This document shows, in pieces, positions 26,980 through 36,339 of a stretch of DNA of 64,000 bases. Numbering within the stretch: the first letter of the stretch is position 1; each line of letters opens with the position of its first letter. Source of the DNA: an uncultured Pseudohongiella sp. (GTDB taxonomy: Bacteria > Pseudomonadota > Gammaproteobacteria > Pseudomonadales > Pseudohongiellaceae). The stretch covers positions 1,470,438-1,534,437 of the forward strand of contig OX638341.1 of NCBI GenBank assembly GCA_951812965.1, given 5' to 3'. Under the pieces are notes generated by a model that saw only the letters and a program-made list of their open reading frames with translations, made no database searches and had not been told where the DNA came from. Made by a program: the position numbers and the translations under genes.

Positions 26980-27485
26980 TGATCGGCCTTGCTGTTGATC
27001 TCGGCGAATACTTCGCTGCTGCCGTCATTGCGCAGTAGCAGGATCTTGTAAGGCGTGAACCGGTCGCCGATTTCCATGCCCGGCCCGCCGATGGGCATTC
27101 CCGGCACCGCCAGTCCGAGTGCGTTCTCGGGGGGATCGGCGAGAAACATGTCGATGTACTTCTCGGGAATATGGCCTTCGAAAATGTAGCCCGAGGCCGT
27201 CACGGCGGTATGGCAGGAGTGATACTGCGGCCGCAGTCCAAGGTCCAGCTTTACCCGGTTAATGTTCACGGGATGGAAAATCGTGGATTGGTAGCCGTGC
27301 TCGTCCATGTGTTCTATCCAGCCCACGCAGCAAGCGCAAGTTACTTCCTTGTAAACGTTCAGGGTGATGTCGTCGATCGATTGCGCGGCGGCGGACGGAA
27401 TATGCAGCCAGACCGCCAGGGTGGCCGCCATCGCGCAGAAACCGAATGGATTGCGTGGCTTTCGAGATTGAATTTCGTTGTTCAT
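26976..27485 (-). CDS. DUF411 family exported metal-binding protein
   Basis: 169 residues. A signal peptide ends at ~35 (LHIPSAAAQ). The DUF411 motif VYKEVTCACCVGWIEHMDEHG holds the CACC cysteines, followed by YHSCHTAV and EGHIPEKYI, then GLAVPGMPIGGPGME. Relatives are often linked to copper handling or resistance, so a periplasmic copper carrier is plausible. The stop codon is inside a dispersed repeat. The next gene on this strand lies 11 bp upstream. Confidence 0.85.
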   Translation of the reverse strand: MNNEIQSRKPRNPFGFCAMAATLAVWLHIPSAAAQSIDDITLNVYKEVTCACCVGWIEHMDEHGYQSTIFHPVNINRVKLDLGLRPQYHSCHTAVTASGYIFEGHIPEKYIDMFLADPPENALGLAVPGMPIGGPGMEIGDRFTPYKILLLRNDGSSEVFAEINSKADQ

Positions 27486-27496
27486 GTCTTCCTCGC

Positions 27497-28525
27497 TTAT
27501 TCTGCGACACCGTCGTCAAGATCGTAAATCCGCTGCACCGCGAGCATATCGGCGCCAAGCTCGCTGATGCCGAGGCTGTCTTGATGATGGCGCAGGTCGA
27601 CCCGGGCCGCGGCTTCCTCCGCCGAGTAGCCCTGGTTCTTCAGCCGCATTACTCCAGCATGCAGGTCATTATAGTAGGCCTGCACGTAATCGATGATGCG
27701 CAGGTCGGTGAACCCGTCGCCGTGTCCCGGAAGCACCAGTTCGATGTCGAGTTCCTTGAGCCGGCCAAGCGTCGCGCTCCATTCTTCGACGTAGCCGTCG
27801 CCCATGTAGGAAGGCCGTCCGAGCATCATGTCGCCGGTGAAGACCATTTTCTCCGCCGGCAGATAGACCGCCAGATCGCCGCCGGTGTGTGCGCGACCGA
27901 GCCAGATGAGCTGAATTTCCCGGCCTCCGCGATACAGGGTCATGCGATCGCTGACCGAGACGTTCGGCGCCACCGGGTCGGTCTCTTGCTGGGCGTTGAC
28001 GTGGGCGCGCCAGAAACTCAATTCGGTTTCCAGGCCGGCGCGCGCCTCGGCGTCATCGGCGGCGGCAAGCCGCGCCTCGACATCCGCCACGGTGTTGTCA
28101 AAGCGGTCCAGCGAACGCAGATAGGTGGGATCGTTGAGCGGATCGTCACTCAACCTGGCGCGGGTGTATTCGTGGCCGATCACCTGGAGATCGTCGCCGA
28201 AGGCTTGTGTTCCATAAGCGTGGTCGTAATGGAAATGGGAGTTGATGACGGTAGTCACAGGCTTGTCGGTCACCACGGCGATCGAATCAAGCAAGGCGGC
28301 GCCCGCCGCCGGGGTGACGTGGGAATCGACGATGACCACGTCTTCGTCGCGTTCGATAACCAGCGCGTTGCTCATCGTGTACAAGGTCCCGTTGCCGACC
28401 GCGAACCAGACTCCGTCGGCGACGACCTGCAAGTTGTGGGTATCGGTTTCGATGATTTCCTGGGCCTGGCTCAGTGCTGCCGGCAATATTGCGGCAGCCA
28501 CGATCAGGCAAGACAGCATTCGCAT
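27497..28525 (-). CDS. exported metallo-beta-lactamase fold hydrolase
   Basis: 342 residues from the ATG at 28525, with CGGAGGT 8 nt upstream; the longer frame to 28612 lacks support. Signal peptide MRMLSCLIVAAAILPAALSQ. The zinc motif is NSHFHYDHAYG (HxHxDH), with GRAHTGGDLAVY, FTGDMMLG and LPGHGDG supplying the other ligands. A helical insertion (~120-175) is typical of the quinoprotein-relay (SoxH-like) MBL group. Substrate unknown. The DUF411 gene follows 11 bp downstream and is probably co-transcribed. Confidence 0.85.
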   Translation of the reverse strand: MRMLSCLIVAAAILPAALSQAQEIIETDTHNLQVVADGVWFAVGNGTLYTMSNALVIERDEDVVIVDSHVTPAAGAALLDSIAVVTDKPVTTVINSHFHYDHAYGTQAFGDDLQVIGHEYTRARLSDDPLNDPTYLRSLDRFDNTVADVEARLAAADDAEARAGLETELSFWRAHVNAQQETDPVAPNVSVSDRMTLYRGGREIQLIWLGRAHTGGDLAVYLPAEKMVFTGDMMLGRPSYMGDGYVEEWSATLGRLKELDIELVLPGHGDGFTDLRIIDYVQAYYNDLHAGVMRLKNQGYSAEEAAARVDLRHHQDSLGISELGADMLAVQRIYDLDDGVAE

Positions 28526-28620
28526 GGCGCGGGACCTCCGATTGCTACTGAAAGATGTCCGGCAACTTAGCAAATGCGCCGATGTGCGGCAACAGATTGT
28601 GCGGTTTCGCACCCGGTCTC

Positions 28621-28704
28621 GTAGGGGCGAGGCACGCCTCGCCCGGGGGGGGGGTGTTGTATGGTTTCGTGGCCGTTCGCGGGCGAGGCATGCCTCGCCC
28701 CTAC
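28621..28704. repeat. dispersed palindrome pair, copies 10 and 11
   Basis: Cores at 28625-28644 (one mismatch) and 28681-28700, edges GTAG and CTAC. The spacer holds a run of ten G (28645-28654) and the phrase GGCCGTTCGC shared with the pair at 31903. Confidence 0.9.
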
Positions 28705-28735
28705 GGCCTCACATGTATCTGAACCTGGACGTAGA

Positions 28736-28909
28736 TCAGGCTCGGCCGAGATGACGGACCAGCATCGCGGCCAGAGCCAGGAAGAGCAGGCCGGGAATGA
28801 TCGGCAGCAGCAGCCCCGCCAGGCCGATAATCGCGCAGGCGGCGATAGCCACAACAAGAATCGTTTTTACGATCAGGCTGCCCAGATTGAGCCTTCGAAC
28901 CGTTCTCAT
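28736..28909 (-). CDS. small membrane protein, 57 residues
   Basis: Starts MRTVRRLNLGSL after GGAGAAAATT and has one long or two short hydrophobic segments: TILVVAIAACAIIGLAGLLL, then PIIPGLLFLALAAMLVRHL. The short loop with PIIPG resembles small DUF454/YbaN-like or PGPGW-type membrane proteins, but the match is loose. The basic N-terminus suggests it faces the cytoplasm. Function unknown. Confidence 0.6.
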   Translation of the reverse strand: MRTVRRLNLGSLIVKTILVVAIAACAIIGLAGLLLPIIPGLLFLALAAMLVRHLGRA

Positions 28910-29129
28910 AATTTTCTCCAGATGTCCCTGAAAATATCTGAGCAGTATTCATGCCAATTTGTAAGTTATTGTATTTAGCGGAGTTAATCTTTATTTCATT
29001 TTGAAAGTGGGACAACCTTGGCGAAAGTTGCCAAAACTTGGGCGATTACCCGGAATTCGGTGGAGTCGAACCCGGCGAAGGCCATGAAATTCAGGTACAA
29101 ATCGATTGTAAATCCGGGGTCGGGGCTAT

Positions 29130-30449
29130 ATGCTGCGCGCCATGTCGGAAGTCATCGCTACAAGCCCCGCGCCGGTCAGCGGCAAGGCCAGGATTAAATC
29201 GATCGATACCCTGCGCGGCGTCGCGCTGCTGGGTATTCTCGTAATCAATATCCTCGCCTTTGCTCAGCCGATTGGCGCACTGTCCGACCCACAGGTCGAC
29301 GGCGCCACGGAAGGGGCGAATTTCGCCTTGTTCGCGGGGGCGGAGATATTCGTGGAAGGGGGCATGCGGGCGCTGTTTTCCATGCTGTTCGGCGCCGGCT
29401 TGATGATTTTCATGAACAAGCCCGATGCCGACCCGGGCGAAGTGCGGGGGCTTTACTACCGGCGCACGGGGCTGCTGATTCTGTTCGGACTGATCAATGC
29501 CTACCCGCTGCTCTGGGTCGGCGACATTCTTTACATCTACGGCATGACCGGACTGCTGCTGTTTCTGTTCCGTGATCTCAGCGCGCGCGCGCTGCTGCGG
29601 TGGGCGCTTGGCGTGTTGCTGTTGACCACGTTGATTCACAGCGGTCTGCATGTGTCCTTGCGTCAACTCGGCGAGACCGTGGCGCAGGCCCAGGCGCTCG
29701 CTCCCGGCGTGGAAATGACCGAGCAACAACGGGAAGCGGTGCAGGCCTGGGACGCCATGCTCGAGGGACAGGGCCTGTCGGAAGCCGGTCAGGCCGAAGA
29801 AATCGAAGCCAGAAGATCGGGCTATGTCGACAACTTCCTGTTTGCTGCCGGACTCTCGGTCTACGTGCAGACAGTCGGGTTGCTCGTTTTCGGGCTTTGG
29901 GATGCGCTCGGCATGATGCTGCTCGGCATGGCGCTGATGAAATGGCGCGTGTTCGACGCCTCGCGCAGCATGAAATTCTACCTGTTGCTGACGCTGCTGG
30001 GTTTTGGCGTCGGAATTCCGCTGAACGCATGGGAAACCATGACATTCGTGGATAGCGGGTACCAGATTCATTGGCAGTCCGTCAATCGGCCCACCTACGA
30101 TATCGGGCGATTGGGTCTCGCGCTTGGATACACTGGCCTGGTAATGACTATTTGCCGTTCCGGCGCGCTTTCGCGTTTGCAGTCGGCGCTTGCGAACGTT
30201 GGCCAAATGGCGTTGACGAATTACCTGATGCAGACCGTGATCTGTAATTTGGTTTTCCTGGGAATCGGCTTGGGCCGATTCGCCGAATGGGATCGGCAAG
30301 GCATGTATCTGTTTGTGCTCGGCGTCTGGATTTTCCAGATCGTGTTCAGTCATATGTGGCTGAGACACTACCGGTTCGGACCCTGCGAATGGCTCTGGCG
30401 CAGTCTTACCTACCGCCGCCGGCAGCCGATGGCCTTAGCAGGCAGTTAA
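29130..30449 (+). CDS. DUF418 family membrane protein (YeiB-like)
   Basis: 439 residues; an ATG at 29142 is an alternative start. It opens with the family motif RIKSIDTLRGVALLGILVIN and has about ten membrane segments. The C-terminal DUF418 domain contains GQMALTNYLMQTVICNLVF and WLRHYRFGPCEWLWRSLTY. Members are inner membrane proteins related to acyltransferase-3 proteins; the function is not established. An AT-rich stretch of ~200 bp upstream probably holds its promoter. Confidence 0.85.
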   Translation: MLRAMSEVIATSPAPVSGKARIKSIDTLRGVALLGILVINILAFAQPIGALSDPQVDGATEGANFALFAGAEIFVEGGMRALFSMLFGAGLMIFMNKPDADPGEVRGLYYRRTGLLILFGLINAYPLLWVGDILYIYGMTGLLLFLFRDLSARALLRWALGVLLLTTLIHSGLHVSLRQLGETVAQAQALAPGVEMTEQQREAVQAWDAMLEGQGLSEAGQAEEIEARRSGYVDNFLFAAGLSVYVQTVGLLVFGLWDALGMMLLGMALMKWRVFDASRSMKFYLLLTLLGFGVGIPLNAWETMTFVDSGYQIHWQSVNRPTYDIGRLGLALGYTGLVMTICRSGALSRLQSALANVGQMALTNYLMQTVICNLVFLGIGLGRFAEWDRQGMYLFVLGVWIFQIVFSHMWLRHYRFGPCEWLWRSLTYRRRQPMALAGS

Positions 30450-30526
30450 TCCGTAAATTTTCGATCGGCTGCCGGGGCTCTTTCCATACGCCTCGGCCGG
30501 CTGGATTTATTTGTCGAAAGATCGAT

Positions 30527-31906
30527 ATGCAAATTTCAATCTTGCAACTTGACCGGAAAACGTTCCGGGAGATGGTGCGCATCGCCATACCGATGGTGGT
30601 GTCACAGGGCACGTTCGCGGTCATGATTTTCACCGACCGCTATTTCATGTCCCAGATTTCTCCGACTCACATGGCGGCCGCGCTTGGCGGCGGGGTCGCG
30701 GCGTTCTTCTCGTTCTGCTTTTTTACCGGCCTGTTCTCCTACAGCAACGCGCTGGCCGCGCAGTACTTCGGTTCGGGCGAGTTGCACAAGTGTCCGAAAG
30801 TCGTGACCCAGGGCCTGATACTGTCCGTCGCCAGCCTGATTCCTCTCGGCGCGATCACCATCGGAGTGCTGCAATTATTTAATCTGCTCGATCACGATCC
30901 GCGGCTGGTCGAACTCGAACGCGTCTATTTTCTGATTCTGATGGCCGGGGTGTTGCTGCCGCTGGCAAAGACCTGCTTTTCATCCTATTTTGCCGGCATC
31001 GGCCGCACCCGCGTGGTCATGATCTGCGACATCTGCGGCCTGCTGCTCAATGTGCCGCTCGCCTACGTCATGATCTACGGTCATCTCGGTCTGCCGGCCA
31101 TGGGCATTGCCGGCGCCGCCATCAGCACCAATATCGCGACGCTGTTCTCGCTCGGACTGTTCGTCTGGTTCTACATGAAACCCTTCCATCGCGTCCGTTT
31201 CCGCGTGATGCAATCCTTCAGATACGATGCCGGGATCACGCGCCGCTATCTGCGCCTGGGGCTGCCTTCGGCGGTGGAGTTGTTTCTCAATGTCGCCGCC
31301 TTCAACCTGTTTCTGCTCATGTTCCAGTCTTATGGCGTAGTTGCCGGCGCCTCGGCGGCTATCGTCTTCAATTGGGACATTCTTTCCTTCGTGCCGATGA
31401 TCGGACTCAACATAGCCGTGATCAGCATGATCGGGCGATTCGTCGGCGCCGGCGACATGGAACATACCAACCAGGTGATACGCGCGGGCTTCGCGCTCGG
31501 CCTGTGTTATTCCGCTACGCTTGCCGTCATCTACATATTGTTCCGCTTCCCCCTGGTTGAAATATTCACGCCGCCGGGCGGAGACTTCGAGGAAATTCGC
31601 GCGCTGGCGGGCTTCATGATGATCGGGCTGTCCTGCTATACCATGGCGGACGCCACCTGCCTGGTGGCCGGCGGCGTATTGCGCGGCGCCGGCGACACAC
31701 GCTGGCTGATGATCGCTTCGGTCACCTTGCATTGGGCGATGCTGGTGATTCAGTACTTCATCATTCTCGTCTGGCGGTTGAGCGCCCAGGTATCCTGGAT
31801 TGTCTTCACCTTGCTGGTATTCAGCATCGCCGTCGTTTATGCGTCGCGCCTGCGGGGCGGCCGCTGGCGCAGCGAGGAAAAACTCGCCGCCGTAATGGCC
31901 GAGTAG
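30527..31906 (+). CDS. MATE family multidrug/metabolite efflux transporter
   Basis: 459 residues from the ATG at 30527; upstream codons in the same frame overlap the previous gene and lack family sequence. Twelve membrane segments in two halves. The first begins REMVRIAIPMVVSQGTFAV, the second RLGLPSAVELFLNVAAF, with GGVLRGAGDTRW as MATE signature. It exchanges H+ or Na+ for organic cations. The TAG stop (31904-31906) is the edge of a dispersed repeat pair. Confidence 0.88.
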   Translation: MQISILQLDRKTFREMVRIAIPMVVSQGTFAVMIFTDRYFMSQISPTHMAAALGGGVAAFFSFCFFTGLFSYSNALAAQYFGSGELHKCPKVVTQGLILSVASLIPLGAITIGVLQLFNLLDHDPRLVELERVYFLILMAGVLLPLAKTCFSSYFAGIGRTRVVMICDICGLLLNVPLAYVMIYGHLGLPAMGIAGAAISTNIATLFSLGLFVWFYMKPFHRVRFRVMQSFRYDAGITRRYLRLGLPSAVELFLNVAAFNLFLLMFQSYGVVAGASAAIVFNWDILSFVPMIGLNIAVISMIGRFVGAGDMEHTNQVIRAGFALGLCYSATLAVIYILFRFPLVEIFTPPGGDFEEIRALAGFMMIGLSCYTMADATCLVAGGVLRGAGDTRWLMIASVTLHWAMLVIQYFIILVWRLSAQVSWIVFTLLVFSIAVVYASRLRGGRWRSEEKLAAVMAE

Positions 31907-31979
31907 GGGCGAGGCATGCCTCGCCCGCCAGTTGCACGGTTTCGGGGCCGTTCGCGGGCGAGGCATGCCTCACCCCTAC
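31903..31979. repeat. dispersed palindrome pair, copies 12 and 13
   Basis: Cores at 31907-31926 and 31956-31975 (one mismatch) lie 49 bp apart, with edges GTAG and CTAC. The spacer phrase GGTTTCGGGGCCGTTCGC is close to that of the pair at 28621. Confidence 0.9.
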
Positions 31980-32074
31980 AGTCTCGCATGTGCTGAACCC
32001 GCAAACCCACTTGTCGACCGTATCATCAACAGGTAGGCTCTACCGATCAACTTCACAAGCTTCAAGGTGCGGTG

Positions 32075-33280
32075 ATGAATAGATCAACCAGCGTGTTGCT
32101 GCCCGCTTTCGCCTTGCTGGGACTGGCTGTCGGCGTCGCCTGGTCCCAGTCACAATATCCGGAAGGGCTGCTGAACCAGAAGAGCAGCTTCATGCGTGGC
32201 GCCGCCCGGGCCATGGGAGAGCCGTTTCGCGGGCTGACCACTTCCGGCGGACTGATTGAAGGTCTGTTTTCCGTGCGCGATACCGAAGTTTCCACCGCGC
32301 CGGTGCGAGAGGCCGCAAATGCGTTGCTGTCCACGCTGGACACCGCGCAATTGAGCCGGGCGCATTTCGCCGTTGAAGATCCGGAATGGCGGGACTGGTC
32401 CAATGTGGATGTCGGCATCTTCGCCCGCCGGGGCGTCAGCCTGGAAGAGATGAACGAAGAGCAGAAAGCCGCGGCCTGGAATCTGCTCGATGTATCGCTC
32501 AGCGCCGCGGGCGTAGAGAAGACCCGCAGCATCATGCGCACCGAACAGACTCTGCTCGAACTCAATGGCGAGCCGATCCGCTACCATGAGGAGAAATACT
32601 ATTTCACCTTCATGGGCATGCCCTCGGAGTCCGAACCCTGGGGCTGGCAACTGGATGGCCATCACCTGGTTATCAATTACTTCGTGCTCGGCGACCAGGT
32701 GGTCATGACGCCCGCGTTCTGGGGTGGAGAGCCGGTCGTGGCCGAGTCCGGCAAGTATGCGGGAAACATCATCTTGCAGGGCGAGCAGGACCTGGGCCTG
32801 GCGCTGATGCAATCCCTGAGCCCGGAGCAGCAGACTACCGCCACCATCGACCCGGAGAAGACCCGCAACAACATGGTGGCCGCCGCTAATCAGGACAACC
32901 TCGTGCTGGACCCCGAGGGAATCCGCGGTTCGGAACTGGACAGTTCCCAGAAGCTGGCGCTGCTGGCGGTGATTCGCGAATACGTCGGCAATCTGAGAGA
33001 TCCCCACGCCGATGTCACCATGGAGGAGATCGGTGAACATCTGGACGAAACCTGGTTCGGCTGGCGCGGCGGCAGCGCGGATGACGCGGTGTTCTATTAC
33101 CGCATCCAGAGCCCGGTCATCCTGATCGAATTCGACCATCAGAATCCGGTGGGAACCCTGCAGAAGAATCAGCCCGGCGTACCCACAAGAGACCATATCC
33201 ATACAGTTGTCAGAACACCGAACGGCAACGATTACGGCAAGGACCTGCTCGCGCAGCATCTGGCGGAGCAACCGCATTGA
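32075..33280 (+). CDS. DUF3500 family exported protein
   Basis: 401 residues from the ATG at 32075 (a GTG lies one codon before). Signal peptide ends near GVAWSQ. DUF3500 covers most of the rest, with QKAAAWNLLDVSLSAAG, GWQLDGHHLVINYFV, TPAFWGGEP, and the tail SPVILIEFDHQNPV with DHIHTVVRTPNGNDYGKDLL. The His-rich pieces (GHH, DHIH) may bind metal. The function is unknown. The next gene, a gamma-glutamyltransferase, starts 2 bp after its stop, so the two form an operon. Confidence 0.82.
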   Translation: MNRSTSVLLPAFALLGLAVGVAWSQSQYPEGLLNQKSSFMRGAARAMGEPFRGLTTSGGLIEGLFSVRDTEVSTAPVREAANALLSTLDTAQLSRAHFAVEDPEWRDWSNVDVGIFARRGVSLEEMNEEQKAAAWNLLDVSLSAAGVEKTRSIMRTEQTLLELNGEPIRYHEEKYYFTFMGMPSESEPWGWQLDGHHLVINYFVLGDQVVMTPAFWGGEPVVAESGKYAGNIILQGEQDLGLALMQSLSPEQQTTATIDPEKTRNNMVAAANQDNLVLDPEGIRGSELDSSQKLALLAVIREYVGNLRDPHADVTMEEIGEHLDETWFGWRGGSADDAVFYYRIQSPVILIEFDHQNPVGTLQKNQPGVPTRDHIHTVVRTPNGNDYGKDLLAQHLAEQPH

Positions 33281-33282
33281 TC

Positions 33283-35100
33283 ATGACCAACACCCTTCGA
33301 ATCCTGTTTTTCAGCGCATTGGCCGCCTGGGCGGCTCCTACGCTTTCCCAGTCTCCCAACGCCTTCGGCATTCCCACGGCCGAGCGTGCGAATCCGGCCG
33401 CCGGCATAGTCACGGTGCCGGGCAGCCGCGCCCAGGGCTTCGCCGGCCAGGGTCGATCCGAGGTCATCGCCCGCCACGGCGTTGTCGCGACCAGCGACCC
33501 GCTGGCGGCGCAGGCGGGGCTCGAGATCTTGCAAAAAGGCGGCAATGCGATCGACGCGGCGGTGGCCGCGGCTGCGGTGCTCGATGTCACTTCACAAAAC
33601 GATACCGGTTTGGCCGGGGATTTGTTTGCATTGGTATGGAGCGCGGCCGACCGCAGGCTGTACGCGCTGAACTCGGCCGGCTGGGCGCCGGCAGGCTGGA
33701 CTCCCGAGTTCTTCAAGGAGGAACTGGGAGTCGAGCGGGTGCCGGGGCGCGGTGTGAATTCAGCTACGGTTCCCGGCGCGGTAGCCGGATACGACGCCTT
33801 GCTGGAACGTTTCGGCACCATGGATTTCAGGCAGACGCTGGAACGCGCGGCGCGCATTGCCGAAGAGGGATGGGGGCAATCGGAACGGCGGCACGTGGAT
33901 CTGACCAGGCAAGTCGACAAGTTACTGGAAGATTCCGACTCAGCCAGGGTGTTTCTCGACGGGCGCGAGGCGCCGGCGCTCTATTCCATCATTCGCAATC
34001 CCGGCCTGTCCGATGCCTTGCGGCTGTTGCAGGAAGAAGGCAAGGACGCGTTTTACCAGGGTGCAATCGCCGATGCCCTGATCGCCAAGGTGCAATCCCG
34101 GGGCGGCGTCATGACCCACGAGGACCTGGCGGAGTTCGAGCCCGAATGGGTAGAGCCCATTTCCACCGGTTATCACGGTTTTGACGTACATCAATTGCCG
34201 CCGCCGGGGCAGGGATGGGCGGCGCTGGAAATGCTCAATATTCTGGAAATGTGCGCTCCGGTGCATGGTCTGAGTCTTGCGGCGCTCGGACCGTCGAGCC
34301 CTGATTACTGGCATTTCATGGTGGAAGCGAAGAAGCTGGCGTATTCCGACTTGCAGGCGTACAACGCCGACCCGCTGTTCAATCCCCCGCCGCTCAATCA
34401 GTTGCTGTCGAAGACCTACGCGCTCTCGCTCTGCGACCGCATCGACATGAACAGGGCCGCCGAGCCTGCGGTTACCGGCGGGCTCGACGGCGGTACGATC
34501 TATCTCACTACCGCCGACCGCTGGGGCAATATGGTGTCCCTGATCCACAGCATTTTTTCGGTCTATGGCAGCGGCGTCACGATTCCGCCGTACGGCATGA
34601 TTCTGCACAATCGCGGCGTGGGCTTTACGCTCGACGAGGATCATCCCAACGTGGTGGCGCCGAGGAAGCGGCCGTTTCATTCGATCATCGCCGGTTTCGT
34701 TTCCCGCAACGGCGAACCGCTGATGACCTTCGGCAACATGGGCGGCGCGGTTCAGCCTGAAACTCATGCCCAGCATATGGTGAACGTGATCGATCACGGC
34801 ATGAACGTGCAAATGACTACCGACGCCGCGCGATTCACCCATAGCCAGAACAGCAATGTGCTGTCGCTGGAGCATAATCTGTTCGATTTGGTCGGGCCCG
34901 CGCTGCGGGCGCGAGGGCACAATGTGCGCGGCGTGGACGGCGGCGCGGTAGGGGGCTACCAGGGCATCCTGTTCACACGCGACCCGGAGATGACGCCGCC
35001 GCTATTCAATCAGCAAAGCATTGACGAGGACCTTCCGGTGAATGGCGTCTACCGCGCCGGTTCCGACCACCGCAAGGATGGCCAGGCGGTTGGTTGGTGA
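33283..35100 (+). CDS. exported gamma-glutamyltransferase family protein
   Basis: 605 residues from the ATG at 33283. A signal peptide (~1-22) is followed by HGVVATSDPLAAQAGLEILQ and KGGNAIDAAVAAAAVLDV. Autocleavage should occur before Thr405 in DGGTIYLTTADRWGN, which fits the N-terminal nucleophile Thr. Later motifs are GMILHNRGVGF and RPFHSIIAG. The sequence resembles the YwrD-like branch, so a substrate other than glutathione is possible. A 14-bp tandem duplication spans the stop codon. Confidence 0.88.
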   Translation: MTNTLRILFFSALAAWAAPTLSQSPNAFGIPTAERANPAAGIVTVPGSRAQGFAGQGRSEVIARHGVVATSDPLAAQAGLEILQKGGNAIDAAVAAAAVLDVTSQNDTGLAGDLFALVWSAADRRLYALNSAGWAPAGWTPEFFKEELGVERVPGRGVNSATVPGAVAGYDALLERFGTMDFRQTLERAARIAEEGWGQSERRHVDLTRQVDKLLEDSDSARVFLDGREAPALYSIIRNPGLSDALRLLQEEGKDAFYQGAIADALIAKVQSRGGVMTHEDLAEFEPEWVEPISTGYHGFDVHQLPPPGQGWAALEMLNILEMCAPVHGLSLAALGPSSPDYWHFMVEAKKLAYSDLQAYNADPLFNPPPLNQLLSKTYALSLCDRIDMNRAAEPAVTGGLDGGTIYLTTADRWGNMVSLIHSIFSVYGSGVTIPPYGMILHNRGVGFTLDEDHPNVVAPRKRPFHSIIAGFVSRNGEPLMTFGNMGGAVQPETHAQHMVNVIDHGMNVQMTTDAARFTHSQNSNVLSLEHNLFDLVGPALRARGHNVRGVDGGAVGGYQGILFTRDPEMTPPLFNQQSIDEDLPVNGVYRAGSDHRKDGQAVGW

Positions 35101-35119
35101 GACCCGGTTGGTGAGACCC
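35092..35119. repeat. 14-bp tandem duplication across a stop codon
   Basis: GGTTGGTGAGACCC occurs at 35092-35105 and again at 35106-35119. The first copy contains the TGA stop of the gamma-glutamyltransferase gene. Confidence 0.85.
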
Positions 35120-35120
35120 G

Positions 35121-35188
35121 GTCGGCGAAGCCGACGAAAAGCAAAGCTTTTCGAGGGTCGCAAGACTTGCCATGGATGGCAAGTTTGG
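35121..35188 (+). terminator. cluster of three hairpins after the gamma-glutamyltransferase
   Basis: GTCGGC GAA GCCGAC (35121-35135), GAAAAGC AAA GCTTTTC (35136-35152) and ACTTGCCA TGGA TGGCAAGT (35165-35184). The second is followed by G and not by a T run, so classical termination is uncertain. Confidence 0.4.
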
Positions 35189-35250
35189 GGCTAATCGAAG
35201 TAGAGGACTTGCGCCAGGGATGGCATGTAAAGCCTGTCAGAATCCCAAAG

Positions 35251-35289
35251 AGATTCTGCGACTGCGCTTCGCTCCGCGCAGAATGACGG
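35251..35289. repeat. third intergenic repeat family, second locus
   Basis: AGATTCTGCGACTGCGCTTC and the following bases to GACGG match the copy at 21302-21339 read on the other strand, with few differences. It lies upstream of the DUF1761 gene. Confidence 0.75.
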
Positions 35290-35336
35290 AAAGGAGTCGC
35301 ACAAGGGACGGCATGTAAACTGTTGGGGGAAAAAAT

Positions 35337-35717
35337 ATGACTGAAGTAAGTTGGTTGGCCGTAATCGTCGCAACGATCCTGAGTTTCATGTTGGGCGGGC
35401 TGTGGTATTCACCGCGGGTTTTCGGCGCCAGATGGGCGGAAGGCGTGGGCGTGGACCTCGAATCTGAAGACGCGGGCAAACATGCCGTCAAGGCGCTGTC
35501 GACGCAATTCGTCAGTACCTTGCTGCTGGCCTGGCTGCTCGGCGCGATGGTGGACGCAGGTGAATGGTTAATGATTGCGGTGACCGTGAGCGTGGTCGCG
35601 GTCATACTGATATCAGCGGGAATGTTTCATCGCAACAGTCATTTCGCCGCAGTCATCGAGGGCGTCTTCGTCGTGGTGATGTCGGCGATTATGGTTGTGG
35701 TCCACCTGGTGCTCTGA
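35337..35717 (+). CDS. DUF1761 family small membrane protein
   Basis: 126 residues with four membrane segments. The start SWLAVIVATILSFMLGGLWYSPRVFGARW is the DUF1761 signature. Function unknown. Its last 29 bp overlap the end of the convergent thiE gene. Confidence 0.82.
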   Translation: MTEVSWLAVIVATILSFMLGGLWYSPRVFGARWAEGVGVDLESEDAGKHAVKALSTQFVSTLLLAWLLGAMVDAGEWLMIAVTVSVVAVILISAGMFHRNSHFAAVIEGVFVVVMSAIMVVVHLVL

Positions 35718-36339
35718 CCGACGCTGCGTGTATGCACACGAGTCCCCGCGCCGCGGCGCCAGGATCCTGCGCGCTGAAGATCGCGTGGATTACTGCCAAC
35801 AGATCCGCTCCCGCGGCTAAAACCCGGTCTGCGTTATTTCGATTGATTCCACCGATCGCCGCTATCGGCAGATCCAGCGTTTTGCGCGCCTCACGCAGAA
35901 TTTCCAGCCGGGCGGGCGAGGCTTCCGGCTTGCTGACCGAGGGGAAAAACCTCCCGAAGGCGACGTAGTCGGCGCCCTGGTCCTGCGCGGACCGGGCCAG
36001 TTCCAGTGAGCCATGACAGGTCACGCCGATGATCGCGTCGGGGCCAAGTGCGGATCGTGCGCTGACGATATCGCAATCCGCCCTTCCCAGGTGAACACCG
36101 TCGGCGCCGCTGAGCGCGCACAATTCCACGTTGTCGTTAATGATCAGCGGCGCCTTGTGCTGCCGGCAAATCTCAAGCAGCAACCCGGCCTGCCGGCGCG
36201 CCTTTTCCCGGTCGCCATGCTTGGCGCGGAACTGAAGCATCGCTATGCCGGCCCCCACGACTTCGCTCAAGAGATTCTCATGTCCGGGCTGGCTCATGAA
36301 GGCATCGTCTGTGATCGGATAGATTCCGGAAAAGCTCAT
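35689..36339 (-). CDS. thiE: thiamine-phosphate synthase
   Basis: 216 residues. TIM-barrel landmarks: GIYPITDD, AGIAMLQFRAK, LIINDNVELCALSGADGVHLGRAD, IGVTCHG, ADYVAFGRFFPS and IAAIGGINRNNA. It joins HMP-PP and thiazole phosphate to give thiamine phosphate. It overlaps thiD by 4 bp (ATGA) as the last gene of a hemJ-thiD-thiE operon. The last ~10 residues (ASVRAPGGPQP) extend past the usual end and overlap the convergent DUF1761 gene. Confidence 0.92.
   Translation of the reverse strand: MSFSGIYPITDDAFMSQPGHENLLSEVVGAGIAMLQFRAKHGDREKARRQAGLLLEICRQHKAPLIINDNVELCALSGADGVHLGRADCDIVSARSALGPDAIIGVTCHGSLELARSAQDQGADYVAFGRFFPSVSKPEASPARLEILREARKTLDLPIAAIGGINRNNADRVLAAGADLLAVIHAIFSAQDPGAAARGLVCIHAASVRAPGGPQP

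Noticed and set aside
29091-30368. 425-codon minus-strand frame opposite the DUF418 gene
   Set aside because: The plus strand encodes a clear membrane protein with family motifs; the minus product is His/Gln-rich low-complexity text.
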